Of a stretch of 64,000 nt of DNA, positions 18,434 to 26,930 are shown in pieces. A program made the translations under genes and the position numbers. The DNA lies in contig NZ_BSDE01000003.1 in the NCBI RefSeq assembly GCF_030268085.1, forward strand, positions 62,001 through 126,000. Direction: 5' to 3'. The stretch comes from Geothrix limicola (lineage in GTDB: Bacteria > Acidobacteriota > Holophagae > Holophagales > Holophagaceae). The notes below the pieces were generated by a model. The model did no database searches. It was not told where the DNA came from and saw only the letters and a list, made by a program, of their open reading frames with translations. The stretch's first letter is position 1; every line of letters starts with the position of its first letter.

Positions 18434-19683
18434 ACTGCACCCCAAGACCTCAAGCCTCCGAGCTCGAAGGCGGACTCCTGCCGGATCCCCTGAAGACGCC
18501 CCGCATCGCCCTGCTGGTGGAAACCTCCCTCGCCTCCGGTCGCGACATCCTCTGCGGCATCGCGAAGTACGCGCGGAACCACGGCCCCTGGGCGCTCTAC
18601 CACGAGCCGCGCAGCCTGGCCGAGGGACTGCCCGGCTGGCTGCAGCACTGGGAGGGCGATGGCATCATCGCGCGCGTCCAGGATCCCGCCCTGGCCGAGG
18701 CGGTCCAGGCCACGGGCCTGCCCGTGGTGGACGTGCTCGGCGCCGTGCCCGCCGCCGGCCTGCCGCTGGTGCACGTCGACGACCGCCGCATCGCCGCCCT
18801 GGCGGCGGAACACCTCATCGAGCGCGGCTTCCATCACTTCGCCTTCCTGGGCATCCAGGCCGAGAACTGGTCCGAACAGCGCCTCGAAGGCTTCCGCCTC
18901 GCACTGCCGGGGCCGCCCGAGACCGTGCCCCGTTTCGAGGTGCCACGCCAGCTCATGGACCGCTCACCCTGGGAAACCCAGATGGAGGCCCTGGCCCGCT
19001 GGATCGTCCAGCTACCCAAGCCCATCGGCATCATGGTCGCCAGCGACCAGCTGGGCCACCACCTGCTGGAGGCCTGCCGCCGCGCGCGCATCCTCGTGCC
19101 CGACGACGTGGCCGTCGTGAGCGTGGACAACGACGAGACCCTTTGCGAGGTGTGCAACCCGTCCCTGTCCTCCATCGAAGCGGGCCACCGCCTCGTGGGC
19201 TACAAGGCCGCCGAGCTGCTGGATCACCTCCTGCGCGGCGGTGAGCGGCCGACCCGGGCCGAGCGGGTGGAGCCCCACCGCGTCATCACCCGGGCCTCCT
19301 CCGACGTGCTCGCCACCTCGGACCGCCAGGTGGCCACGGCCCTGCGCATCATCCGCGATCTGGCCTGCACGGGCCTGTCGGCCTCGGCCCTCATCGCCCG
19401 CATCCCGACCTCGCGCAGCGTGCTGCAGCGGCGTTTCCGCTCGGAGACGGGCCGCTCCATCCAGCAGGAGATCATCCAGGTGCGCCTCAACCACGCCCGG
19501 CGCCTGCTGGCGGAAACGGACCTGCCCCTGGTGGAGGTGGCCGAGCGCTCCGGCTTCAAGCACCGCGAGTACCTCGGCGCCATCTTCAAGGCCCACCTGG
19601 GCAAGTCCCCGGCCGAGTACCGCCGCGAGGTCGCCATGATCGGCTCCGACGGCCGCCACTACCCGCTCTCCGAAGGCGGCTGA
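18430..19683 (+). CDS. XylR-like transcriptional regulator (LacI-type sensor plus AraC HTH)
   Basis: A 417-residue regulator joining a periplasmic-binding-protein-like sugar sensor (about residues 25-290; RIALLVETSLASGRDIL, HFAFLGI, VVSVDNDE) to a C-terminal AraC DNA-binding domain with two helix-turn-helices (about 310-405; IPTSRSVLQRRFR and VAERSGFKHREYLG). This arrangement is that of XylR, which activates sugar genes on ligand binding. The ATG overlaps the GH42 stop (ATGA), so the two are coupled. It probably senses a monosaccharide released by the operon's hydrolases. Confidence 0.9.
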   Translation: MNCTPRPQASELEGGLLPDPLKTPRIALLVETSLASGRDILCGIAKYARNHGPWALYHEPRSLAEGLPGWLQHWEGDGIIARVQDPALAEAVQATGLPVVDVLGAVPAAGLPLVHVDDRRIAALAAEHLIERGFHHFAFLGIQAENWSEQRLEGFRLALPGPPETVPRFEVPRQLMDRSPWETQMEALARWIVQLPKPIGIMVASDQLGHHLLEACRRARILVPDDVAVVSVDNDETLCEVCNPSLSSIEAGHRLVGYKAAELLDHLLRGGERPTRAERVEPHRVITRASSDVLATSDRQVATALRIIRDLACTGLSASALIARIPTSRSVLQRRFRSETGRSIQQEIIQVRLNHARRLLAETDLPLVEVAERSGFKHREYLGAIFKAHLGKSPAEYRREVAMIGSDGRHYPLSEGG

Positions 19684-19697
19684 GGCCCGGTGTCCGG

Positions 19698-20522
19698 TCA
19701 GCTCCGCTGCGCGTCCAGCCAGGCCCGCGGCGACAGGCCCGTGAGCTCCCGGAAGGCGCGGGACAGGGCCGTGGAACTGCCGTAGCCCACGTCGTAGGCG
19801 ACCACCTTCAGGGGCAATCCCCGGGCCAGCCGCTCCTGGGCCGTGGCCACGCGGAACCGCGCCAGGTGCTCACCCGGCGTGGTGCCCACCGTCTGCTTGA
19901 AGAGCGCCGCGAAGGCGCTGCGCGACAGACCCGCCTCCGCGGCCATGTCCTCGAGCGACCAGGCCCGCGCGGGATCCGCGTGCAGGGCCGTGAGGGCGTT
20001 CCGCAGCTGCGGATGCATGAGGCCCGCCATCAGCCCCGCCTGCGCCTGCCCCGCCTCGAGCGCCTGGCGGACGAAGTGGACCAGCACCACTTCGCAAAGA
20101 CGATCCACGACGGCCTGCCGGCCCTGGGCGGTCCCGAAGGCCTCCTGGAAGATGAGCTCCGCCAGCGGGCCCACCTGCCCAACCCCCAGGTGCATGACCT
20201 CGGGCAGGGCCAGGGCGAGCGGGCAGCCCACGCCCAGTCCGAAGGTGATGGTGGCGCAGACCAGATCCAACCCTTCGGGCCCCTCGGGAACCAGGTGATG
20301 GGGCAGGTTCCGCGGGTAGAAGAGCAGGCCCGGGCCCTCGATGCGCAGAGCCTTCCGGCCGCTCTGGTAGCGGATCTCCCCGCGGCCCGCCCGCACCAGG
20401 TGCAGGTGCCCATGATCCTGCGGCTTTTCGAAGCTGGCCACGGCGCAGAGGTTGCCGGTGAAGAAGGTCTGGGCCCGAAGCCGGAAGTGCTCGAAGAGGG
20501 GCTGGAGGGCGTCGCTCGGCAT
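19698..20522 (-). CDS. AraC-family transcriptional regulator with cupin-type sensor
   Basis: A 274-residue protein: an N-terminal cupin-like domain (about residues 10-150, with HLHLVRAGRGEIRY) and a C-terminal AraC HTH (about 175-270; MAAEAGLSRSAFAALFKQ, VGYGSSTALSRAFRELTG). The ATG at 20522 has GGAG upstream. It is divergent, with a 103-bp gap, from the AhpD-like and PNPOx-like genes, which it probably controls. Related cupin_6 regulators often respond to small electrophiles or redox stress; the ligand here is not deducible. Confidence 0.87.
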   Translation of the reverse strand: MPSDALQPLFEHFRLRAQTFFTGNLCAVASFEKPQDHGHLHLVRAGRGEIRYQSGRKALRIEGPGLLFYPRNLPHHLVPEGPEGLDLVCATITFGLGVGCPLALALPEVMHLGVGQVGPLAELIFQEAFGTAQGRQAVVDRLCEVVLVHFVRQALEAGQAQAGLMAGLMHPQLRNALTALHADPARAWSLEDMAAEAGLSRSAFAALFKQTVGTTPGEHLARFRVATAQERLARGLPLKVVAYDVGYGSSTALSRAFRELTGLSPRAWLDAQRS

Positions 20523-20625
20523 GCGTGGACTCCGGGTCTGCTTTCTCGGACCCTCAGTCACCTTCGGGTGGAATCAGGGTGCCACCTTTGGACGGTGCAC
20601 TGAGCACCCATTCCCAGGAGCCATC

Positions 20626-21171
20626 ATGGCCACCATCCAGCCTCTCGACCTCAGCCAGGCTTCCCCGGAAGTCGCGCCCATCCTCCAGGCCGTGAAGGCC
20701 AAGCTGGGCCGGGTGCCCAACCTCTTCCTCACCCTGGCCCAGGCCCCGGCCGCCCTGAAGGCCTACCTGGGCGCCTCCGAAGCCATCGGCGGCGGCCGCC
20801 TGGACGCGGAGCAGCGCGAAGTGATCGCCCTGGCCGTGGCCGAGGTCAACGGCTGCGACTACTGCCTGGCGGCCCACAGCGCCATCGGCCACATGGTGGG
20901 CCTGGACGCCGACACCATTCTTCAGTCTCGATCGGGCGTGCCCGCCAATCCCCGCCAGGCGGCCCTGGCGGCCTTCTCCCGCGCCGTGGTCCGCGAACGG
21001 GGGCAAGTCTCAGCCCTTGATCTGCAGGCCGCCCGCGAGGCCGGTCTCGACGATCAGGACCTGCTGGAGGTCGTGGCCAACGTGGCCGTGAACATCCTTA
21101 CCAACTACACGAACCACGTGGCCGGCACCGAGGTTGATTTCCCCGCCGCCGCGCGCCTGAGCCGCGTCTGA
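20626..21171 (+). CDS. AhpD-like carboxymuconolactone decarboxylase family protein
   Basis: A 181-residue all-helical protein with the redox motif CDYCLAAHS (CxxC plus His) of AhpD-like alkylhydroperoxidases, about residues 83-91. The N-terminal VPNLFLTLAQAP and C-terminal NILTNYTNHVAGTEVDFP match the peroxidase-related subgroup. A clear AGGAG precedes the ATG. It is divergent from a cupin-AraC regulator and followed by a PNPOx-like gene, which suggests a small oxidative or electrophile response unit. Confidence 0.9.
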   Translation: MATIQPLDLSQASPEVAPILQAVKAKLGRVPNLFLTLAQAPAALKAYLGASEAIGGGRLDAEQREVIALAVAEVNGCDYCLAAHSAIGHMVGLDADTILQSRSGVPANPRQAALAAFSRAVVRERGQVSALDLQAAREAGLDDQDLLEVVANVAVNILTNYTNHVAGTEVDFPAAARLSRV

Positions 21172-21248
21172 GACGGACCAGGACTGAAATGAACCGGGCC
21201 TGGGCCGCATCGAACCAGGGTGCGGCCCGCCCCGCGAAGGGAGTTCCC

Positions 21249-21848
21249 ATGTCTTCCCGCTTCATGGATCTGATGCTGACCCCGAGCGTGCAGGCCGCCC
21301 AAGCCCGCGCCTACGGGCGCAGCCAGGCGAGGCCTACGACAGAAGGGCCGCAGGTTCTCGGCCCCGACGAGGCCGCCTTCATCGCCGGGATGGACAGCTT
21401 CTACCTCGCCACCGTGAGCGAGGAAGGCTGGCCTTATGTGCAGCATCGGGGCGGGCCCAAGGGTTTCCTGAAGGTGCTCGGCCCCGCCGAGCTTGGCTTC
21501 GCGGACCTGCGTGGCAACCGCCAGCTGCTGAGCACGGGCAACCTGTCGAAGGACGGCCGGGTCTGCCTCTTCCTCATGAACTACCCCCTGAAGGCCCGCC
21601 TGAAGATCCTCGGCCGCGCCGAGGTGCTGGAGGCGGCGTCGAACCCCGAACTCGCGGAGGCCCTGATCGTCCCAGGTCAGCAAGCCGTCACGGAGCGCTT
21701 GTTCCGCATCCGCGTCGAAGCCTTCGATTGGAACTGCCCCCAGCACATCACGCCCCGCTACACGGAAGCCGAGATCCGGGAGGCGGTCCTCCCCCTCCGG
21801 ACCCGCATCGCCGAGCTGGAGGCCGAACTGGCGCGCTTCAGACCCTAG
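21249..21848 (+). CDS. pyridoxamine 5'-phosphate oxidase family protein
   Basis: A 199-residue FMN-binding split-barrel protein. FYLATVSEEGWPYVQHRGG (about 50-68) and GNLSKDGRVCLFLMNYP (about 97-113) are the flavin-binding strands typical of this family, and a coiled-coil-like tail (RIAELEAELARF) ends the protein. GGGAG precedes the ATG at 21249. Members are flavin-dependent oxidoreductases of broad specificity and are not necessarily involved in vitamin B6 synthesis. It is probably co-transcribed with the AhpD-like gene. Confidence 0.87.
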   Translation: MSSRFMDLMLTPSVQAAQARAYGRSQARPTTEGPQVLGPDEAAFIAGMDSFYLATVSEEGWPYVQHRGGPKGFLKVLGPAELGFADLRGNRQLLSTGNLSKDGRVCLFLMNYPLKARLKILGRAEVLEAASNPELAEALIVPGQQAVTERLFRIRVEAFDWNCPQHITPRYTEAEIREAVLPLRTRIAELEAELARFRP

Positions 21849-21959
21849 GGATGTGATTCCCGCCCGGCGGCCCCCGTGAAAGAATCCAGCACACGATTTC
21901 TGACGGCGCAACACAGGTTCTTCCGTCACGATGCTTGGATCCTTTCCTCCGGGGCCCCC

Positions 21960-23243
21960 ATGCTGCGCCGCGCCATCGACGTCGAGGAACGCCTGCCCCT
22001 GGGACAGACGCTTCCCCTCAGCCTGCAGCACCTCTTCGCCATGTTCGGCGCCACCGTGCTGGTGCCCTTCCTGTTGCATGTGAACCCGGCCACCAGCCTG
22101 CTCATGAACGGCGTGGGCACCCTGCTCTACCTGTGGATCTGCAGGGGCCGCATCCCCGCCTACCTGGGATCGAGCTTCGCCTTCATCGCGCCCGTATTGG
22201 CCGTGCTCGCCCAGCCCGCGCTGGGCAGCTACGCGGCGGCCCAGGGCGGCTTCATCGCCTTCGGCCTCTTCTTCGTGCTCGTCAGCCAGATCGTCCGCGT
22301 GGCGGGCACGCGCTGGATCGACGTCATCTTCCCCGCCGCGGCCATGGGCGCCATCGTGGCGGTGATCGGCCTGGAACTGGCCCCGGTGGCCGCCGACATG
22401 GCCGGCCTCACAGGCAAGGTGTCGGGCCCCTTCACGGCCGGATCGGCCATGGCGGTCTCCCTCTTCACCCTGGGCCTCACCATCCTCTGCTCGGTGCTGC
22501 TGCGCGGTTTCTGGGGCGTGATCCCCGTGCTGCTGGGCGTCGTGGGCGGTACGGCCCTGTCGCTGGTCCTCGGCAAGGTGGATCTCGCTTCCATCGCGGC
22601 GGCGCCCTGGTTCCAGGTGCCCTCGCTCTACCGTCCGATCTTCAGCCCCCAGGCCATTCTCATGATCATGCCCGCGGCCCTGGTGGTACTGGCGGAGCAC
22701 ATCGGCCACCTGGTGGTGACGGGCAACATCGTATCTCGGGATCTGGTGAAGGACCCGGGCCTGCACCGCTCCCTGCTGGGCGACGGCCTGTCCAACATCC
22801 TGTCGGGGCTGGCGGGCGCCACGCCCAACACGACCTACGGCGAGAACATCGGCGTCATGGCCATCACCAAGGTCTACAGCGTGTGGGTGATCCGCGGCGC
22901 GGCCCTCATCGCCATCGCCGTCAGCTTCGTGGGCAAGGCCGCGGCGGCCATCCGCGCCATCCCCGTGCCCGTCATGGGGGGTGTCTGCCTCCTGCTCTTC
23001 GGCGTCATCGCCGCCGCGGGCATCCGCATGCTGGTGGAAAAGCAGGTGGACTACACGAAGGCCCGCAACCTCGTGCTGACCAGCGTCGTGCTCATCAGCG
23101 GCACCAGCGGCGCCACAGTGAAACTGGGCACGGTGGAACTGCGCGGCATGGCCCTCGGCACCCTGGTGGCCATCTTCCTCAGCCTGCTCTTCTGGGCCTT
23201 CGACCGCATGGGCCTCAGCAACGATTCGGAAACAGCGCACTGA
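21960..23243 (+). CDS. uraA: NCS2 family uracil/xanthine permease
   Basis: A 427-residue inner-membrane nucleobase:H+ symporter with about 14 helices. LPLSLQHLFAMFGATVLVP at the N-terminus and the NTTYGENIGVMAITKVYS motif (about 293-310) are hallmarks of UraA-type carriers. I chose the ATG at 21960 since the family begins just before this block; the longer frame adds 28 residues of unlikely composition. It is followed 22 bp later by a second permease. The uracil assignment rests on similarity of these motifs to UraA. Confidence 0.87.
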   Translation: MLRRAIDVEERLPLGQTLPLSLQHLFAMFGATVLVPFLLHVNPATSLLMNGVGTLLYLWICRGRIPAYLGSSFAFIAPVLAVLAQPALGSYAAAQGGFIAFGLFFVLVSQIVRVAGTRWIDVIFPAAAMGAIVAVIGLELAPVAADMAGLTGKVSGPFTAGSAMAVSLFTLGLTILCSVLLRGFWGVIPVLLGVVGGTALSLVLGKVDLASIAAAPWFQVPSLYRPIFSPQAILMIMPAALVVLAEHIGHLVVTGNIVSRDLVKDPGLHRSLLGDGLSNILSGLAGATPNTTYGENIGVMAITKVYSVWVIRGAALIAIAVSFVGKAAAAIRAIPVPVMGGVCLLLFGVIAAAGIRMLVEKQVDYTKARNLVLTSVVLISGTSGATVKLGTVELRGMALGTLVAIFLSLLFWAFDRMGLSNDSETAH

Positions 23244-23265
23244 GCTCCCCTTTCTGGAGGACGAC

Positions 23266-24684
23266 ATGGATCGCTTCTTCAACCTGAAAGCCAAGGGCAC
23301 GACGGTGGCCACCGAGGTGCTCGCGGGCACCACCACCTTCATTTCGCTGGCCTACGTGATCTCGCTGATCCCCAACGCCTTCCTCAAGGTGGCGGGCATC
23401 GCGCCGGCCCAGGGTTTCACGGCCTTCCTCGTCTGCGCCATCATCTCGACCCTCATCGGCGCCTTCTACGCGAACCTGCCCATCGCCTTCGCCTCGGGCA
23501 TCGGCCTCTCGGCCTTCTTCGCCTTCACCGTCTGCGCGCCCGCCAGCCAGGGCGGCATGGGCTACACCATCCAGGCGGCCCTCACGGCCCTGCTGCTCGA
23601 AGGCATCGTCTTCATCTTCCTCAGCGCCATGAAGGTGCGCGAAGCCTTCATGGACGCCATCCCCTTCTCGCTGAAGAAGGGAATCTCCGTGGGCATCGGA
23701 CTCTTCATCGCCATCATCGGCTTCGTGGATTCGGGCGTGACGCAGGTGGGCCTGAAGTTCGACGCCGACGCGGTCTTCCCGGTGTTGAAGAACGACCCCT
23801 CGGCCCTCTTCGGCCTGCACGACGTGAACAACCTCTTCATCGCGAAATTCTGGGACCACGGCCACCTGACCCCCGCCTTCTGGAGCGTCGTCGGCCTCTT
23901 CCTCATCGCCGTGCTCGTGGCCCGGCGCGTGAAGGGCGCCATCCTCCTGGGCATCCTCGCCATCACCCTGGCGGGCCTGCTGCCCGCCAGCTTCGGCGGC
24001 GGGTTCACGCATCTTCCCAAGGGCGCCCTCTTCCAGATCCCGAGCTGGCCGAAGATGTTCCAGTACGACTGGTCCTGGACCAGGTCCCTGGGCGGCATGG
24101 TCAACATCTTCATCATCCTCTTCACCCTGCTCTTCGTGGACATGTTCGACACCATCGGCACGCTCATGGGCATCGGCGCCCAGGGCAAGCTGCTGGACAA
24201 GGAGGGCAAATTCCCCGGCGCCTCGAAGGCCTTCATGGCCGACGCCGTGGGCACCACCTTCGCGTCCATGTTCGGCACGACGGCCATCACGGCCTACATC
24301 GAAAGCGCCTCGGGCGTGGCCGAGGGCGGCAAGACGGGCCTCACGGCCCTCGTCGTCGCCGGCTGGATGGCCCTCGCGCTCTTCCTTTCACCCTTATTCC
24401 TGATGGTGCCCCTGCAGGCCACCTCGCCGGCCCTCATGATGATCGGCTTCTTCATGCTGTCGGAGATCAAGGAGATCCGCTTCGACGACATCACCGACGC
24501 CATCCCCGCCTATCTCGCCGTCATCGTCATGCCCTTCACCTTCTCCATCGTGAACGGCATCGCCCTCGGCATGATCGCCTACACCGTGCTGAAGGCCGCC
24601 ACCGGCCGCCGGAAGGAGATCAATCCCATCATCCTCGTGCTCTCGGTGATCTTCCTGCTCAAGCTGCTCTTCCTGTCGGCCTAG
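23266..24684 (+). CDS. NCS2/AzgA-type purine permease
   Basis: A 472-residue inner-membrane transporter of the AzgA/PbuG branch (hypoxanthine, guanine or adenine). The N-terminal FFNLKAKGTTVATEVLAGTT and TFISLAYVI are near-invariant in this group, and DMFDTIGTLMGIG and TAYIESASGVAEGGKTGLT (about 345-363) form the substrate region. GGAGGA precedes the ATG. Tandem placement after a UraA-type carrier makes a nucleobase salvage uptake pair. The exact purine is uncertain. Confidence 0.9.
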   Translation: MDRFFNLKAKGTTVATEVLAGTTTFISLAYVISLIPNAFLKVAGIAPAQGFTAFLVCAIISTLIGAFYANLPIAFASGIGLSAFFAFTVCAPASQGGMGYTIQAALTALLLEGIVFIFLSAMKVREAFMDAIPFSLKKGISVGIGLFIAIIGFVDSGVTQVGLKFDADAVFPVLKNDPSALFGLHDVNNLFIAKFWDHGHLTPAFWSVVGLFLIAVLVARRVKGAILLGILAITLAGLLPASFGGGFTHLPKGALFQIPSWPKMFQYDWSWTRSLGGMVNIFIILFTLLFVDMFDTIGTLMGIGAQGKLLDKEGKFPGASKAFMADAVGTTFASMFGTTAITAYIESASGVAEGGKTGLTALVVAGWMALALFLSPLFLMVPLQATSPALMMIGFFMLSEIKEIRFDDITDAIPAYLAVIVMPFTFSIVNGIALGMIAYTVLKAATGRRKEINPIILVLSVIFLLKLLFLSA

Positions 24685-24691
24685 CTCGCGA

Positions 24692-25234
24692 TTATTTTCT
24701 GGCGGGAGCCGGGCGATAGTACTGACGGTACGCCTCTTCCCGCGCGTACTGGCGGTTCCGCGCGGCGTTGTCGTCGGGGATCTCGGCGAAACCCTTCATG
24801 AAGGACACCTTCAGCAAGGTGTCGTCCATCCACACGGTCTTCAGGATCGTGATGGCGTGGGCAGGCTCCTGATGGTGGAAGGTCATGAGGCAGGTCGTGG
24901 TGCCGTCGGCCTTCTGCAGCGTTTCCAGCTCCACGCCTCCCGCCTCCTGGCGGTTGGCGGGCAGCGCGCTCAGACGAGGGCGCCAAGGTGCGACGAAGTA
25001 GGCGAAGTGCTCCTCGGACCCGAAGGAATCCCCGAGGCCGCGGTGGCTGGCGAAGACCTTCCGCGTACCCTCGTCGGTGACGAGAAAGGAGACCAGGGTC
25101 CTCAGGCGTCCCCAGTACTTGTCCGCCGCGGCCGGAACGGGCGTCGCCATGGGCGCGAGCCCCTGGGCCCTTCCGGGGCACACACCCAGCAGAAGAACGG
25201 AAAGGATCCAGGCACGATTCGATCGCGGCATCAT
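24692..25234 (-). CDS. hypothetical secreted protein
   Basis: A 180-residue protein starting with a signal-peptide-like segment (RAWILSVLLLGVCPGRAQG). The mature part has no motif I recognise; it is mixed alpha/beta, with KYWGRLRTLVSFLVTDEG and a basic, Tyr-rich end (REEAYRQYYRP). The start could be either of two consecutive Met codons, and the ribosome site is weak. It faces the permease gene with a 7-bp convergent gap. Confidence 0.6.
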   Translation of the reverse strand: MMPRSNRAWILSVLLLGVCPGRAQGLAPMATPVPAAADKYWGRLRTLVSFLVTDEGTRKVFASHRGLGDSFGSEEHFAYFVAPWRPRLSALPANRQEAGGVELETLQKADGTTTCLMTFHHQEPAHAITILKTVWMDDTLLKVSFMKGFAEIPDDNAARNRQYAREEAYRQYYRPAPARK

Positions 25235-25268
25235 GGGGCACTCGAAGGTTGGGCAGAAGCCTGCCACA

Positions 25269-26168
25269 TCATAACGAAGGATCGGCGCCCGCCGGAGCAG
25301 GGTTCGGCGAGGAGGCGGGTTTCGGCACGCTGGGCATCCCCTCGCAGGCGTTGGGATTGAGGCGCAATTTCCAACTCCCGTCACCGGCGGGTCCCGCCTG
25401 CACCTGGTACGTCAGGCCAGGTTTGACCTGCTTGGCGCCGGGCCCGAACCCTTGCTGTTGACCGTACCAGTGGCTGCCCGTCACATAGGCCAGTTCGAAA
25501 CTGCCCTCGGGCGCCAGACCTTGGTAGGTCTCGCCACCGCGCAGGTAGAGCGTCAGGGCGAGGGCCTGGGACTTCGCGTCGAGCAGGGTCAGGACGTAGT
25601 CCTGGCCGGGTTCCGTATCGATCCGCCAGGACACCGTGGGACGGATCTCCGGGCCCAGCTGAAGCCAGCCGTGATCCGGAGGCGGCATGGGCGCCAGTTC
25701 CTCCGCCCGCGGCGCGGATTCCCCCGCGGGTCGTGGCCGGGTTTCGCGAAGCCCCTGTCCCGGCGCGGTGACTTCCGCCCCCGGGACCACGCGGGCGGCG
25801 CGCATGCCGATTCCCACGATCAGGGCCACGAGTATCAGGCCCGCCACCGCCCAACCCGTCCTTCGGAAGCCCCGGGCGGACGCGTGCGCCTGGCCGCGGA
25901 CAGGGGCGCGGGCCGGGGTTTCAAAGGCCCGAGGAGGATTCGAAAGGCCCGGATCTTCCGCAAGCCCCAGGCTGGACCGGACCGCCGACAGCTCCCGACC
26001 TCGGCTCAAAACCCAGTCGTACCGCGCCTTCCGGGAAGCGTCCAGCAGCACGAACCGGGCGGCCTCGCGCAGCTCCACGGGGCATCCGGGCCGGGCGAGG
26101 GCCCGCTCGATACTGGGGCGGTCGGCCTCGATGCCGGAAAGGCCCAGGGCTCGGTAGAGATCCCTCAT
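25269..26168 (-). CDS. membrane-anchored protein with J-domain-like N-terminus
   Basis: A 299-residue protein. Residues 1-60 resemble a degenerate J-domain (LYRALGL, then FVLLDASRKARYDWVLSRG), but the HPD motif is absent. One transmembrane helix is at about 105-125, followed by a Pro-rich linker and a periplasmic beta-rich domain. Its ATG overlaps the stop of the preceding HPD-containing J-protein gene (ATGA), so the two proteins are co-produced. I do not know the family; a role in an envelope Hsp70-type or structural process is only a guess. Confidence 0.62.
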   Translation of the reverse strand: MRDLYRALGLSGIEADRPSIERALARPGCPVELREAARFVLLDASRKARYDWVLSRGRELSAVRSSLGLAEDPGLSNPPRAFETPARAPVRGQAHASARGFRRTGWAVAGLILVALIVGIGMRAARVVPGAEVTAPGQGLRETRPRPAGESAPRAEELAPMPPPDHGWLQLGPEIRPTVSWRIDTEPGQDYVLTLLDAKSQALALTLYLRGGETYQGLAPEGSFELAYVTGSHWYGQQQGFGPGAKQVKPGLTYQVQAGPAGDGSWKLRLNPNACEGMPSVPKPASSPNPAPAGADPSL

Positions 26169-26899
26169 GCCTCGACCTTCAGCAAGAACTCGTAGGCATC
26201 CTTGAGGCGGCGGAAGGCCAGGTCCGCCTCTTGGGCGGCCTCGGGCCCGGAGGCGGCGTAGTGGTCCGGGTGGTGCACGCGGCTGATGCGCAGGAAGGCC
26301 CGCCGGATCTCCGCCTCGGAAGCCCCCTCGTCGAGCCCCAACAATCCCAGGGCCTTGATGCGGGCCAGGCGGTCCCCGCCCATCGGAGCCACCGCACCTG
26401 GATGGGGTCCGCCGTCATCCCAGGGGCCTCCAGGGCCGGGGCCATTTCCATCCCGTCCCCGCCATGCGGCCGGCAGACTCGGATCCCAGGGTTCCGGCAG
26501 CACGGCGCCGGTCCGTTGGGACATGAGCTCCGCCAGATCGCCCGGTCCCAAGGCCAGGGCCTCCGTCACGGTGCGAAGGGCTTGGTTCTGCGCCAGGGGC
26601 AGGGTTCCTCGGCCCAGAGCCACTTCCAGGGCACCTCGCAGCGCCAGCCGCCGCGTCGAGGGTGCGGCCTCCCGCAAAAGGGACAGGCTTTGCGTGAAGG
26701 CTTCCAGCGGAAGCGGCAGCTCCGGAAAGGAAGGCGGAACCCCGATCTGCGCCGACAGATCCAGGCGCCGTCCAGCCTCCTCCAGGCGCGCCGCCGCTGC
26801 CCTGGAGTCGAGGGGCTCCCATCGGGTCATGGCGGCGCACAAGATCCAGATCGCCCTGCACTGGGGCGGCGAGGGCGATGGAATCTTGTCGAACGTCAT
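26165..26899 (-). CDS. J-domain protein with TerB/DjlA-like N-terminal helical region
   Basis: A 244-residue protein. The C-terminal 65 residues are a canonical J-domain (ALGLLGLDEGASEAEIRRAF, HPD in VHHPDHY, FRRLKDAYEFLL), which stimulates an Hsp70 ATPase. The N-terminal part is helical and acidic, and resembles the TerB-like region of DjlA-type proteins; a Gly/Pro linker joins them. The start at 26899 is uncertain because no clear ribosome site precedes it; the ATG at 26830 is an alternative. It is divergent, 31 bp away, from a large Sel1-like membrane protein. Confidence 0.68.
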   Translation of the reverse strand: MTFDKIPSPSPPQCRAIWILCAAMTRWEPLDSRAAAARLEEAGRRLDLSAQIGVPPSFPELPLPLEAFTQSLSLLREAAPSTRRLALRGALEVALGRGTLPLAQNQALRTVTEALALGPGDLAELMSQRTGAVLPEPWDPSLPAAWRGRDGNGPGPGGPWDDGGPHPGAVAPMGGDRLARIKALGLLGLDEGASEAEIRRAFLRISRVHHPDHYAASGPEAAQEADLAFRRLKDAYEFLLKVEA

Positions 26900-26930
26900 A
26901 GGAAAAAGCCACCATCTTTCTGGCTCAATA

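Noticed and set aside
26286-26930. 5' extension of the Sel1-like membrane protein frame
   Set aside because: It overlaps the J-domain gene on the other strand, and its residues are Arg/Pro/Ser-rich, as expected of an antisense shadow.
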